Source: Thermothelomyces thermophilus ATCC 42464
Taxonomy: Eukaryota; Ascomycota; Sordariomycetes; Sordariales; Chaetomiaceae
NCBI RefSeq assembly: GCF_000226095.1
Contig: NC_016473.1
Location: 620,001-684,000 of the forward strand
DNA: 64,000 nucleotides
Reading direction: 5' to 3'
A program made the position numbers and the translations under genes. Position 1 is the first letter of the stretch. Each line of letters begins with the position of its first letter. The notes below the pieces were generated by a model, which made no database searches, was not told the origin of the DNA, and was given only the letters and a program-made list of their open reading frames with translations. Shown in pieces: positions 33,765 through 45,300 of this stretch.

Positions 33765-35199
33765 GGGATCAATCGAAGCAGGATGGGGCTAAGGAGGATG
33801 GGCGGAATCTAGGAGCTACCAGGTCATGATGAGGAAGTTTTTACAGCGCTGTGGATGCTCAAGTTCCTGGGCAGAACAGGAAGAACCAGGAGGAAAAACG
33901 TCAAAACCCTCCGCCTACCAGGGAATGCTCCTGTCGGACAGTGAGTCTGGAGCGAGAGCGGGACATTGAGGCCGGAAATAAGCAGGCCGGCGCTAGTGCA
34001 CCCTTGATCGGTCGGCACTTCGGCCTCATCCTTCGTCCTTATCCGTACCTCGGATAAGAGACGGGGCGCTCCTGAGGAAAAAAGTTCAGGAATACGGAGT
34101 ACCTGCCGGAGCCAACCGGGTCATTTTAACCTGGGTGCGGAAGCTGCCCTGAGAGTTGCGTGGAGACCGGCAGGGGCTAGTGGAGAGTCGTGGTGCCTGG
34201 AGACGGCGGAAACCGTCCCGTATGGAGAAAAGAGGGCTTCTCGTGCTGCTGCCGATGCCTTGTCCTTATTCCGTACTCAATAGACCAGCGAGGGCTCCCT
34301 AAGATGGCGACAAGAGCGCTGATGAAGCCTGGCTTCGCAATCAGCACATGAGTGACCGTGGCCAAGATTGGGGAAGTCGGCACCCCAAACGTGCAGTTAT
34401 AAGTTCCGACAGGTCCAGTGTTCCGTTCTCGCAGACGGTTAAATTCACCGCTTCCTTCGGATAACGAACAGATAACGAATCGGGGCCCGGCACTGTCGCC
34501 ATTCTCCTGATCGCTTTGCCTCTTATTAGCGAAACTAATGGCCACCGCTATTGAAAGGGCCCCAAATGCCCACACACGCCTGTGTTGACGAGTTGAAAGA
34601 TGGGTTGAGTCGACGCAATCGAGGCATCCATCCAAGCGGGAGCGTTTAAGTTTCGAAATTCGCCAAAGACAAAACAAACAGAAAGAAATGAAGAAAGAAA
34701 GAAAAACGAAGAACAGGTCGCGGTTGAACAATCCGACTTTGCTGGGGCTCGGGGGAATCGGGAGAGTGACCGATGGAATTGATTGATCGATCAGTCGAGA
34801 GAGAGGGCATTGAGGCTGCCACGCCCCCTCCAACGCAGCACGTCACGGCAAGCTGGGAATGAAGGTTTTTGAGACGGAAAGCTGAACGCGAAACCTTCTC
34901 TGCAGGCTGCTGGGCCCTTGCAGGCTCATCGGGCAGGCACGACAGGTTCTGCCCTGCCCCGCCCCCGCAACCCCACTTTATTTTCAACAAAGTGACACGG
35001 AGGGACGAAGAGCTCCGGGGCCGGACATCGCTTCGCCGGTGACTAACAAGTATTGTAACATCCTCCGCACATACCTACCTTTTTCGACGACGAGGACGAC
35101 GAGGACATCAAGGACATCGAGGACAGCGAGGACAGCGACGAAAAGCGACGATAGCAGACACACTGGGGAATTGAAGCCACCGAGCGAGCAGAATAGTCC
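33765..35199. other. Divergent spacer between MFS gene and PRO2
   Basis: A shared upstream region of 1.4 kb. It holds TACGGAGTA at 34093-34101 and, just before PRO2, a purine-rich GAC/GAG stretch (35085-35145). TGACTAA at 35040-35046 is one base from the general amino acid control site TGACTCA, which would suit a proline gene, but a single imperfect match is weak. No gene is supported. Confidence 0.45.
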
Positions 35200-36540
35200 A
35201 TGTCGCTGACCAACGCCTCCCCCGCTGATGCCGCCGCGGCAGCCAAATCGGCGTCCCACGTCCTCGCGACGCTCTCGGCCGATGCGCGCAACGAGGCACT
35301 GACGGCTATCCACGCCGGGCTCGCGGCGGCCCGCGACGACATTCTCGCCGCCAATGCGCGCGATCTCGAATCGGCAAAGAAGGCGGCGGCCGACGGCAAG
35401 CTGAGCCAGAGCCTGGTCTCGCGCCTCGACCTCGGCCGCAAGGGCAAGTGGGAGGACATGCTCCAGGGCATCCTCGACGTCCGCGACCTCGACGACCCCG
35501 TCGGCAAGGTCACGCTGCGCACCCGCCTCGACGACGGCCTCGACCTCGAGAGGGTCACCTGCCCCATCGGCGTGCTCCTCATCATCTTCGAGGCCCGCCC
35601 GGAGGTCATCGCCAACATCGCCGCCCTCGCCATCAAGTCGGGCAACGCGGCCATCCTCAAGGGCGGCAAGGAGTCAACCGAATCCTTCGTCGCCATCGCC
35701 CGCGTCATCTCGGCCGCTCTCGACCGCACCCGCGTCCCCAACGACGCCATCCAGCTCGTCACCACCCGCGACGTCATTCCCCAGCTCCTCGCCCTCGACA
35801 ACCAGATCGACCTCGTCATCCCCCGCGGCTCCAACGACCTCGTCCGCTACATCAAGAACAACACGCGCATCCCCGTGCTCGGCCACGCCGACGGCCTCTG
35901 CGCCATCTACCTCGAGCCCTCCGCCGACCCCGCCATGGCCGCCGAGGTCATTGTCGACTCCAAGACCAACTACCCGGCCGCCTGCAACGCCCTCGAGACC
36001 CTGCTGGTGCACGAGGCCGCCCTGGCCACCCACCTCCCCACCGTCGCCGCCGCCCTCGCCGCCAAGGGCGTCGACCTGCGCTGCGACGCCCCGAGCAAGG
36101 CCGCCCTCGCCGGCGTCCCCGACCTCACCATCGCCGACGCCACCGAGCAGGACTACTCGACCGAGTTCCTCTCCCTGACGCTCGCCGTCAAGACGGTCCC
36201 GTCTCTCGCCGACGCCGTCGCCCACATCAACACGCACGGCTCCCACCACACCGACTGCATCCTGACTTCGTCGGCCGAGAACGCCGAGCAGTTCATGGCC
36301 GCCGTCGACTCGTCCGGCGTTTACTGGAACGCGTCGACCCGCTTCGCCGACGGAACGCGCTACGGCTTCGGCACCGAGGTCGGCATCAGCACCAACAAGA
36401 TCCACTCGCGCGGTCCCGTCGGCCTGGAGGGCCTGATGATCTACAAATACAAGATCCGGGGCCACGGCCAGGTCGCGGCTAGCTACGGGGCCGGCGAGGG
36501 GAAGAAGCAGTTCTTGCATCAGCGGCTGCCTTTGGAGTAG
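35200..36540 (+). CDS. PRO2: Gamma-glutamyl phosphate reductase
   Basis: A single-exon gene of 446 aa, full length for the family. It catalyses NADPH-dependent reduction of gamma-glutamyl phosphate to glutamate semialdehyde, the second step of proline synthesis, in the cytosol. The aldehyde dehydrogenase-like fold is visible through CPIGVLLIIFEARPEVIAN, GNAAILKGGKES, DLVIPRGSNDLVRYI, HADGLCAIYL, KTNYPAACNALETLLVH (catalytic Cys about 262) and HTDCILTSSAENAEQF, RFADGTRYGFGTEVGISTNK. The ATG at 35200 begins MSLTNASPADAAAAAKSASH and matches the expected N-terminus. Strong codon bias leaves long antisense frames open, but these are shadows. It runs divergently from the MFS gene and converges on the coiled-coil gene. 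Confidence 0.97.
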   Translation: MSLTNASPADAAAAAKSASHVLATLSADARNEALTAIHAGLAAARDDILAANARDLESAKKAAADGKLSQSLVSRLDLGRKGKWEDMLQGILDVRDLDDPVGKVTLRTRLDDGLDLERVTCPIGVLLIIFEARPEVIANIAALAIKSGNAAILKGGKESTESFVAIARVISAALDRTRVPNDAIQLVTTRDVIPQLLALDNQIDLVIPRGSNDLVRYIKNNTRIPVLGHADGLCAIYLEPSADPAMAAEVIVDSKTNYPAACNALETLLVHEAALATHLPTVAAALAAKGVDLRCDAPSKAALAGVPDLTIADATEQDYSTEFLSLTLAVKTVPSLADAVAHINTHGSHHTDCILTSSAENAEQFMAAVDSSGVYWNASTRFADGTRYGFGTEVGISTNKIHSRGPVGLEGLMIYKYKIRGHGQVAASYGAGEGKKQFLHQRLPLE

Positions 36541-37449
36541 TGAAAGCGGAAACACCAAAATAATAGACTGGGGAAAAGTTATTTTATTTTTTGTTTATTT
36601 TTTTTTTAATTTTTTTTTATTTTTTTTCTTGGTTTCATGCGCAGCCGTAAATTGATTCATTGATATGCATTGATATGCCGAACGGGTTTGTATCGCTGCT
36701 ACCGTCCAAAAGGCATAGAAGTAATAAAGCAATGGTTTGTTTTTCAGGCCCCGCGACTCCCGAACCACTTCACTACTCCTACATCGACATAGTCATCAGG
36801 GCACACAAACACCCACACAGAGTTTTGGTTCATGCCAGGAATCAAACACTCCGTAGACAAAAGAGCACTACGGACGTACATGACAAACACCACACCACCA
36901 ACACGCCAGCCAGCCAGCTCAGCTTTGCAGCCATGCCCACTTGTCTGCCGCAGCAAAAACAAGAAACAAAAGAAAAGGAACCTTGTAGACGGAACGACAC
37001 TTGGCCGTCGGTTGCTCCGGCCCCTCCCCTCCTTAAAAGCCAAACAACAGAGAGGGGGTATTAACATGATGACTTGCTTTGCTGCCGCCGAAAGCGTCAA
37101 CTGGCTCAACCAACAGCCAGTCCCTCTCGGTTCTCTCCTACAAAAAAAAAAAAAAAAAAGAAAGAAAGAAAGAAACATGCCCCTGAAAAGGTTGAATGAT
37201 AGAGAAAGAGAATAAAATGTGCAAATAGAAAAGTAACCTGAACAAAGCATGAAGCATGCGGGTCATGATCCATCCCTCATCGATAACATCATCACTCATA
37301 CGGCTCAAAAGGCAGCCTTTCCTCCTCCTCCTTCATTCCCTTTCTCCTCTCTTCCCCTCTCTCCGTTTGTCTCCGACAACGACGGCAAATGATCCATCTG
37401 ACCGGGCAGACGAACCAGCTCGGAATGTGACAACATGTGACGGTATGCA
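36541..37449. other. Convergent spacer with T-rich tract
   Basis: A T-rich stretch immediately follows PRO2 (about 36578-36630), fitting its 3' end. An A run lies at 37142-37159. The rest is the 3' flank of the coiled-coil gene. No gene is supported. Confidence 0.5.
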
Positions 37450-39894
37450 TCACTCGCCCCTCCGCAGCCCGTATCCGCCGCCGCCGTGCCCTCTCAGGCC
37501 CTGCCCGGACCCGGGCCGCGATACCCCGCTCGCGCTCCCATGGTGGCCGCTCACCCCCATCACGGCCGCGCTCTTGGTCCGCTCGTGATGCGCCACGCGC
37601 CCGATCCGGCTCTCGGGCCCTGCGATGCCCGAAGGCTTCCCGAACCCGCTGGCGCCGGGAGCCCGGAGGCCAGATGCCCGGAAGCCGTTCGGCGCGCCAT
37701 TGACCGACATGCGGAAGTTGTTGGTGCTGCTGCCGTTGCCCGCCGTGGTGCCAGGGGTCCGGGAAGAGAGCGAAGACGACTGGCGCCTATTGGGCGTCTT
37801 CGCGCTCTGAACCGGGGCTGGGGCCGGGGTGGGTTGCTGCGGCTGTGGCTGCTGCTGCTGCTGTTGTTGTTGTTGTTGTTCCTCGTCCTCCTCTGGTACG
37901 TTCCCAATAAAGCTCTGCTGCATGTTCATCATCTCCTCGGCGAGCATGACCAGCTCGCCCTTTTCGACACGCTCGCGCTCCAAGAGGACCCGCAGGTCGG
38001 CATTGTCCGCCTGCACCGTCTTGAGCACGGCCTCGAGCTTCTCGACCTCGGCCTCGAGCTCCTTGATCTGAGCGGCGTCCCGCGCCTTGTCGGCGCGGCG
38101 CTCCTCTTCGATCTCGGCCAGCCGCGCCGGGTCGATGCCGCCGTGGCTGCGCGAGTGGTTGCTGTGCCGGAGCTCGTCGTTTTCTTGGGTGAGCTGGTCC
38201 ACCTGCGCCTGCAGCTTGCGGACCTGCTTCTCCCACCGGTTCTCGTAGCTCTTCTTGAGAGCGGCCACCTTCGTCTCGTGCTTGCTCTTGTAGAGCGCGT
38301 GCAGCTCGCGCGCGACGCGCTCGACAGCGATCTCGACCTCCTTGTTGGACGGCACTGGCGGCCTGTTCTCGCCCGCGGCCGCGGCGGCTTCGGCGCTGAG
38401 CTTGCCGGCCCGCATGCCAGCCATCTTGCTCTCGGCATCCTGAGCCATCATCTCGGCCGCCTCCCGGCGCTTCTCGGCCTCGTCGAGCTTGAACTCGAGC
38501 TCCTCGCGCTCGCGCTGGCTGACGACAATCTCCTCCTTGACCTTCCGTAAGACCGCCTCCATCTCGCGCCCGCGCCGCTCCCAGCTGTCTTTTTCCGCCT
38601 GGAGGGCCTCCAGCATCCCCTGCACCTCCCGCAGCTGCTCCATGCACTCGCCCACCCGCTTTTCGGCGTCGCCGACAGCGGTCTTGAGCGAGAGCACCTC
38701 GGCCTCCTTGCCGCTGAGCGATGCCTTGAGGCTGCTGATTTCTGACAGGAACCCCGACTTGAGCGACTCGAGCTCGCGCGGTGTGATGGTCGGGATGCTG
38801 CGGGGCGTGGGAGCAGGGGGGATATCGAAGTCGAGCAGGTTGACGAGATTGTTACGCTGAGGCGTGGCGGCGTCGTCGGGCGTCCTTGCCGGCAGGTGGC
38901 CGCCGCGCCTGGACGGGGTTGGCTGGGCGCCGTAGGCGCCGTACCTCATCTGCTCGGTGAAATCCATCAGGTTGGTCGTTGTGTTGCCGGCGTCGTACGA
39001 GCCGTTCGACCGCGGCGTCCTCGCCGCTATCGAGCCCTCCGGCCGGCCGCCAACACGTGGGGTGGACCCTCCCACGGTGGAGAGCTTAGTCGGGCTGTCG
39101 CTGCGCATCTGGCCCAGCATGGTCAGGTTCGGCACGGTCGAGAAGGCGCTGAAGGTGCTCATCATGGTATCGTCCGCAGCAGAGTGTTCCTCCTCGGCAG
39201 CGTGGCTCCGGCCGTCCGCCGCATCGTGCTCCATCGACATGGTATGATCGCCGTCGTGGTCGATGTCGTCTGGCTCGTCGTTCATCGCGTTAACTTCATC
39301 CTCAAAGATGTCGATGACGTGCTTCAGTCCCTCGTTCTCGCGCACCGCCTCCGGGAGGCTGCTGGCCTGGCGCTCGCCTGTGAACTGGCGCTCGCCAGAA
39401 GAGCGGCGATCCTCCGACGACCGCCGCGGCGACTCGCTTGCGGTCGAGCTGGCCTGGCTCACCCGGACGGGAAACCGCTTGATCGGCGCCGGCTTCCGGG
39501 GGCTCTGCGGTAGTGGCGGTGGGGGCATGCTCTTGGCGGACGACGGTGCTTCTTCGCCGGCGGATTGTGGTGAGGGCTGGTTCTGGGTCTGCGCCTGGAC
39601 CTGGCTCTGCTGGTGCTGTTGCAGGATCTTGAGCGGTGAGAGCTCGCTCCCCGACAAGATGCGGGATCCTGGACGCGGCTTTGGCGGTGACGGCCCGCGC
39701 TGGGTCGGAGAGGTCACGCTGTCCCTACCGTGAGGGAGAAATGGGGTGCTGTCGCCGTCATCACTGCTGTTGCGGTTCTCGGCGTTGTCGACGGGTTTCC
39801 GGGCGGTGTCGAAGGTTCCGTGGCCCGCGCCCGCGCCCGCTGGTGTCGAGGAATTCAGCGCCGCGCTTGGCGTCGGCGTCAAAGGCGTGGCCAT
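37450..39894 (-). CDS. Long coiled-coil protein, possible spindle/pole-associated factor
   Basis: A single-exon gene of 814 aa. The first ~340 residues are Ser/Pro/Gln-rich and carry many SP/TP sites (SPLKILQQ, PPPLPQSPRKPAPIKRF), suggesting disorder and phosphorylation. A conserved block, NLVNLLDFDIPPAPTPRS, followed by TITPRELESLKSGFLSEI, leads into a continuous heptad-rich coiled coil (about 375-660) broken by an Ala/Gly segment. Then come polyGln, Pro and a basic Ser-rich tail with SSRTPGTT and GIAGPESRIGR. There is no catalytic domain. I recall similar filamentous-fungal proteins annotated as spindle pole body-associated, but I cannot confirm that by motif, so the role is inference. Low-complexity tails and a strong coiled coil would suit a scaffold. 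Start: first in-frame ATG. Confidence 0.8.
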   Translation of the reverse strand: MATPLTPTPSAALNSSTPAGAGAGHGTFDTARKPVDNAENRNSSDDGDSTPFLPHGRDSVTSPTQRGPSPPKPRPGSRILSGSELSPLKILQQHQQSQVQAQTQNQPSPQSAGEEAPSSAKSMPPPPLPQSPRKPAPIKRFPVRVSQASSTASESPRRSSEDRRSSGERQFTGERQASSLPEAVRENEGLKHVIDIFEDEVNAMNDEPDDIDHDGDHTMSMEHDAADGRSHAAEEEHSAADDTMMSTFSAFSTVPNLTMLGQMRSDSPTKLSTVGGSTPRVGGRPEGSIAARTPRSNGSYDAGNTTTNLMDFTEQMRYGAYGAQPTPSRRGGHLPARTPDDAATPQRNNLVNLLDFDIPPAPTPRSIPTITPRELESLKSGFLSEISSLKASLSGKEAEVLSLKTAVGDAEKRVGECMEQLREVQGMLEALQAEKDSWERRGREMEAVLRKVKEEIVVSQREREELEFKLDEAEKRREAAEMMAQDAESKMAGMRAGKLSAEAAAAAGENRPPVPSNKEVEIAVERVARELHALYKSKHETKVAALKKSYENRWEKQVRKLQAQVDQLTQENDELRHSNHSRSHGGIDPARLAEIEEERRADKARDAAQIKELEAEVEKLEAVLKTVQADNADLRVLLERERVEKGELVMLAEEMMNMQQSFIGNVPEEDEEQQQQQQQQQQPQPQQPTPAPAPVQSAKTPNRRQSSSLSSRTPGTTAGNGSSTNNFRMSVNGAPNGFRASGLRAPGASGFGKPSGIAGPESRIGRVAHHERTKSAAVMGVSGHHGSASGVSRPGSGQGLRGHGGGGYGLRRGE

Positions 39895-41403
39895 AATCGC
39901 AAATTCTCCAAAAGCAGATTACTTCCCGGCTATGGAGCGCAAGTCTTGGAATCAATTGCTCAAGCCGTGATCCGTGTTTGCCAATTTCGAGTCTAGTGCT
40001 TTCGGGGTGTGTCAGGGTGTGCCAAAGTGGGTGCTCTCCCCCTTCTGGGAAATTGCTTTATTAGGATCGCGCTCTTCTGAACCAATGAGCTGCTGCACCG
40101 TTTGCTGTGGCTGTTTACCATTGTGGCCCAGCAACCAAACGTCACGTGAGTCTCCCCTTTCCCCGTCCCGCCCGAGACCCACCAGTTCCTCCCCTCTCGA
40201 CCTCAACCCCAGCACACTCAATCACAAAGCAAAGGTTCACTCACCGCACATCAATCGGCGAGCTTATCCCAAAAAGCCATTCTAGTCGACACACTGAGAT
40301 TTCCTAGAATACGAATCCTACCTATAAGCGTTGCTCCAGTCTAACTTCAACTGACAGGAATTTCATTCAAGAGGAAATCGTCACGTTCAAAAATAGCGTA
40401 GCCAGTCAACGTCAGAAAGTTCGTTTCTTCCAAGCCTGCAGAGAAGCACAGGGAGTGGGGAGAGTGGTCAGAGAGCGGAGACATCGGCGGAAGCAGGAGT
40501 AGCAAGAAAAGAGAAAAAGAAAGCGAGACGTAAATACTGCAACGAAACACTACACTATGAACACCTGTACCGTTCAAACCGGCTGGCCGCGTCGGCAAAC
40601 GCGCCGGGTTCAGAAATCTAGCACCTCCCCTTGCAACCCCCTGTGTATCTCCAGGCATGAAGGCCCTTTTGGCAAGTTTCCTTCATCAAGTCGTTACCAA
40701 AAACAAAAAAACGACATCTCCAACAGAAAGGGCACCACGGCCCGGTGCCCACCGTTCCTCCCGTGCCCCGGCAACTTTTTAACGCGGAGTCAAGCAAGTC
40801 GTTGGTCATGAGCGTCATAAGCAAGGAAAAGACGACAGGTAGAACAAGAAAAGAAGGACAGAAAGAGAAAAAAGATCTGCTGGGGACGGGGCTATCTGCC
40901 ACCTCGAGAGCCGGTTCGACGAGAGCCCCAGAGTTTACCCAGCTTCTGCTATGTTAGTGTTTCGTCCCTGTCGTGACAATTGCAGCCGCCTAGGATCGTA
41001 AACAGGCGCTGCGTCTTTTTGCTTTCCGGAAAGAAGAAAATCGAAAAGAGGTCGTCACCCGCAGAACAAGCGGTGGAGAGCCCGACCTGAACGGGCTCAT
41101 TTAGATTAGACCCAAACCCATAGGAATGAACCGTCATTCCATCAAGCCCGTTTACTACCATTACCGAGACATTGAACAAAGAGAATCGTGCTCGCAAGAG
41201 CGTCCTCGAGAAATTAGCCAGAGGCCTCGTTCTCCTTTTCGGAATGGACACAGGGCATTCCTTGATTTGTTCAAGAGAGAAAGGTTTGACCTTGGCAATT
41301 ACGGCAGTTGCCCTCCTGCCAAAAGGGAGGGGTGGGGGTGTGAAAGGACTCCTTCGCGGGGCGGGGAAAAAAAATCGCAAAGGACCCCTCGCACCGCACC
41401 TCT
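39895..41403. other. Spacer upstream of coiled-coil gene, downstream of StuA/Asm-1
   Basis: This is the promoter region of the coiled-coil gene and the 3' flank of stuA. Its open frames have no recognisable domain. I see no gene. Confidence 0.5.
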
Positions 41404-43395
41404 TTACCTGCGTCTCTGTGCTGAGATGGCAGCCGTCGGCTGGGTCATCTGGTTGTTGAACGTGGGGGATGGCATTGACCCAGTGCCGTTAACCAGTCCC
41501 TTCTGGCGCTTCATGTCTCCCCGGTCATCGTCCTCGTCTCGTCCTCTCTTCAGTGTCGGCACACCACTCAGCACGGGATATCCGTTGGGCATCGAGCCTG
41601 ACATGTCGCCTTGGTTGCCATAAACGTCGTTGGTCGACGTGCCGTTGGCGGATCCGCGCTCGTTGCTGACCACATTATACAGGTTGCTCGACGTCTGTCC
41701 CACCCGCGGCGGAGTACTGTATCCCTGTGGCCCATAATACGGCTGCGGAGCGGCGGCTGTCCTAGGTGTCGCCCGGCCGGATCCGGCTTGATGCGGCGAG
41801 CCTGCCAGCTCAGGAGAAATGTGCGAATGATCGTTTGAGAGGGAGGAAACCGGAGGAGGGTTGTACGGGTAAGTACTCCGGTTCGCATCATAAGCCCCGC
41901 TGTCATGGGTGTACTCGCCGTCGTTCTCGTGGTCTGCTTCCTCCTCGGCGCTTGCTCCCGCCTCGCCTTGGCTGGCTTGCATGATGCCATTCGGAGGTTT
42001 CGTATCACCCTGCTCAGCGTTGGAACCATTGGAACGGTTTGCTGGCGGACCCATCTCGCTCTTCACGTAGTTGTTGTGCGTGTTGGTGTAGATGGGAGGC
42101 CTGTCATTTGACGGTGGCGGATACGACGAGGACGGCGGTCCCGGCTGGTACATCGGGCGCGAGTTATCGTACGGCTGGCTCGCAGGCGGATAATTCTGCA
42201 TGCTTTGCAGGCTGGAACCGGACGGCGTGGCCGCGGGCGTGCTCGGCAGCGAGCGAGAGTTGTTAGTCAAACTAGTGTCGATTGACACCTGGTTGGGTCC
42301 TTGTCCATTCCCCATCCCCTGCTGATTCCACTGGAAATTGTCAGAATTACCCATTCCATTCATCACGGTCGGAGCACTAGTCGGAGCCGTAGGGAACGAA
42401 TGGGAGCGGTCCAGTGACGGACGAACCATTGATGGAGGGTGGGATGATAGCGGCGGTTGGGGCCCTGGCAGCGCCAATTGATGATGCGGGAGGGACGGCA
42501 GTCCAGGGATCGGTTTACGCTGTGCCGCTGCCATAACTTGGCCTCGACTCTGGTTGGTCGGGTGGCAGAGAAGATTGCTGATGTTATGGACGAAGAGGGG
42601 ATACAGCAGCTCCGTAATCTTCTCCTTGTTGGCAAAATCGAGCGCCCGCTCAAAGGGAATCCTTCAACACGTCGTCTTAGCAAAGGTCGAGCCGGGGCTG
42701 GGTGACAGGAAGGAAGGGGGGGGGGGGGGGGGAAGAGGGGCAATCCTAGACGTACCAAACTCCCTTCAGATGCATGGGACCGATCTTGACAACGTGGCGG
42801 ACCTTTTCGCTCTTGAGAATGCCATCTCGACGACCGCGAGTCATGCCTGCCACGTTCAAGAGCTTGGTGCCGTTGATCATGGAATTGTCTGCAGAACGAC
42901 GGAAATGCGCGAGTTAGAGACACAGCATGCACGGAACGATTTCAAGGGAAACATACCCTCCCGGCGAGCGACACAAATGCCCCGGGCCTCAACCTGAAAG
43001 CAGAGGGAGCCCTCATCTTCCCACAGGGTTGCCGTGACACGGGGCTTCACTCCTGGCGGCGCAATCTGACCCGTCGTGTCGAAGGTGCTGCCACCGTACG
43101 GAGAGTTGGGCACCCCCGGTTGGCTGACGCCCGGAAGCGGCAGGACTGGTTGCGGTGCACTCAAGGCGTTGGAAACCGGGGGCCCTGTCGGCGGGCTCAG
43201 ACCGTTGGCATAGGCATATTGGCCCCCATACTGCGGAGGAGGAGCATACTGGCCAGGACCAGGCTGCAACAGGGTTGGCTGCGAGTGCTGTTGGGGGTGC
43301 TGGTGAGTATAAGGGGAGGTGACCGTCTGCGGCGGCGGTGCCGGGCCGGCGGACATGTGCTGCGAATAATACATTTCAGGTGCTGCGCTGTTCAT
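41404..43395 (-). CDS. asm-1: APSES transcription factor StuA/Asm-1
   Basis: Three exons from the chosen ATG: 43395-42957, 42888-42756 and 42661-41404, giving 609 aa. The APSES (KilA-N-like) DNA-binding domain spans about 112-228: [80 protein letters not shown] and [18 protein letters not shown] Gln/Pro-rich activation-like region precedes it. The C-terminal part ([20 protein letters not shown], a bipartite basic stretch near [17 protein letters not shown], and an end in ISAQRRR) parallels Neurospora Asm-1. StuA-class factors control conidiophore, protoperithecium and ascospore development. Introns: 68 bp (GTATGT...TGCAG) and 94 bp (GTACGT...GAAG, with a C run on the coding strand). The ATG in CAACAATGAACAGC aligns with known family starts. 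The frame is open further upstream to about 43740 without another ATG, so a longer form starting in an upstream exon is possible. Confidence 0.92.
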
Positions 43396-45300
43396 TGTTG
43401 GGTAATATGCTGGTGGCTGGCTGGCGACTGGTAGGGACGCACAAGCACCGAGCGAAGGAGATAGGGGTCCTGGGGTCTTGGGCCCGTTTGAGGACGCGGC
43501 AGACGTGTAAGACGACTGGGAGCCGTAGTTGGAGCTCGACGTCGACGATATCGAGCCGACCCGGGGTGAGGAGCTGCTCGACGAATACGCGTGGGGAGCG
43601 GGTGGGAGTGCCAGAGGAGGCAATCTCTCGTTACCGTACAAGGAGCGCGAGGCGTCTGGGTGGTAGTATGACCCGTCCGTCGAACCCCGGGTCTGCTGTT
43701 GCGAGATTGAGGAATCCAGCTTTTCGGTTCTTGCCGCAAACTGTTAACGTCTGCGCTGCGGTTTAGAAGTCGTGCGGTGCAAACTGCGAACTGCGAAGTG
43801 CCGAGTGTTGCTAGCCGTTAAAGTGTGAGGGAGGAGATATTATTCAAGGCTGAGCAATCGCTTGCGGATTGCAGAAACTCGGCTCCTCTAATAACACAGC
43901 AGCTTGGGGCAAATATCTCGGCAAGTGCAGAAGTGCTGACGACCGACAACAACTCGAAAAAACCCTCGATTGCAGGCCGGCTACGTATACACGCCGGATC
44001 CGTGGCGTCTCGGGCGTAGGCGAGCTGCAACCTGCGTTTTTGTGACGCTATTTCGAAGTGGGATAACAGGTCGCCGCTATATGCGTATCAGAGTTAGCAT
44101 GTGCAAAGCTCGGAAGTGCGAACTTGAATGTGGATGTTGTTTGAAGCTCGGCTGCGAGCTTGGGCCAGGGCTTGCAGGTGGGCTGTGGCCGGGGGGCCGA
44201 TGCAGGAAAAAAAATATTGGTGTGGAAAGAGGATGGGAGACGCGAAGCTTACGGTGGGAAGTACGCACTTGATCGACCTCGCCTTCCTCGCCTCTCGGGT
44301 CGTCCGCCTCGAATCCAGTGGTCGGAGAGGTCGACAGGGTGTGAGGAGGAAAGAAGAGGAGGAGGGCGAAGGGAAGCGGCCAGATTTAGGTGGAGGGAGG
44401 TCGGTTCAAGAGAGAGATCAGCGAGCAAAGCCCGAGAAAACAGAACGCAGGCCCGGTCTGCCGTTCCGGCCCTGTGCGATGTGCACTAGCCAGGAAGTTA
44501 CAGTGGGCGATACATGCCTGCCGTTCCCGGCCCCCTGTCCTTCCGCCAAGCCGCCAGCTCGCCAGTCAAGGGGGCCGGGAAAGCACCCACTTTCTACGGG
44601 AATGGCCTGGGTCGGTGGGCCCATGATTGGAGAGGGAGCAAGGTAGCAATGGAGAACAATCTCGACTTCTGCACTGTGTCGGGGAGCGAGCAAGGGCCGA
44701 CAAGCCACGGCCTGCAGAGATGCAGAGATGCATCCCGCGACTAGAAGACTCCCACTCCGCAAGCCGATATGGTATTCCTCTTTCAACGTCTTGCAACTGC
44801 CCGGAACCTACCTGTTGCTGACTCCGTACACTTCTATTACTACCCGCTCATGCGTTGTAAATCTTTTTCGGCTGCCTTACTTGCGTCTCTGCCCCAGGGC
44901 GCTCAATGGTTTGCTTGCCAGCAAGGGCGGCGAGTTCGGGGCCGGATTCGACAGCTCTGGGGCTGGGCTGTGCGGTTCGAACCTGGCTCGAGCAAGGGCT
45001 CGAGAGCATGGCTGACCAGATGGTGGAGGCTGGGGGGATCGGTCGGGGCCGAGGCGAGGTGTTCGAGGTGCTTCCAGGGGGTGTGTTCATAGTGCGCAGA
45101 AGTTCCCCGATCGTGCGAATAGTGCAGAATGTTACTGTGCAGTGAAGTGGGGTTGGTCGTGGCAAAGCAGGAAAACGAAGTAGGTGTACAGAGTATTTGC
45201 AAGCCCGAAAAGGCTAGCGCTATATGAGCCTCGGAGTTTTTTTTCGATGACGAGCTTTGGATGAATGGGCACATCGACATGGAAGAACTCGAGCATTCTC
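43396..45300 (-). other. Probable 5' leader and promoter-proximal region of StuA/Asm-1
   Basis: From 43740 down to the ATG the minus strand is open in frame and Ser-rich (SSTSSSNYGSQSSYTSAASS, GPKTPGPLSP), which looks coding. An acceptor-like GTTAACAG (43742-43749) with CTAAAC upstream may close an intron. A strong donor-like CACC|GTAAGC lies near 44247-44252 on the minus strand. Together they suggest at least one upstream exon. Relatives such as Aspergillus stuA have long, intron-bearing leaders with two transcripts (established knowledge). Exact exons are not resolved. Confidence 0.45.

Noticed and set aside
35448-36558. Long overlapping frames on both strands inside PRO2
   Set aside because: They are codon-bias shadows of PRO2, composed of Arg/His/Pro or Val/Gly/Asp repeats without domains.
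44960-44995. tRNA-like GGTTCGAACC
   Set aside because: The stem pairs fail and no acceptor stem is visible. It is only a short palindromic word.
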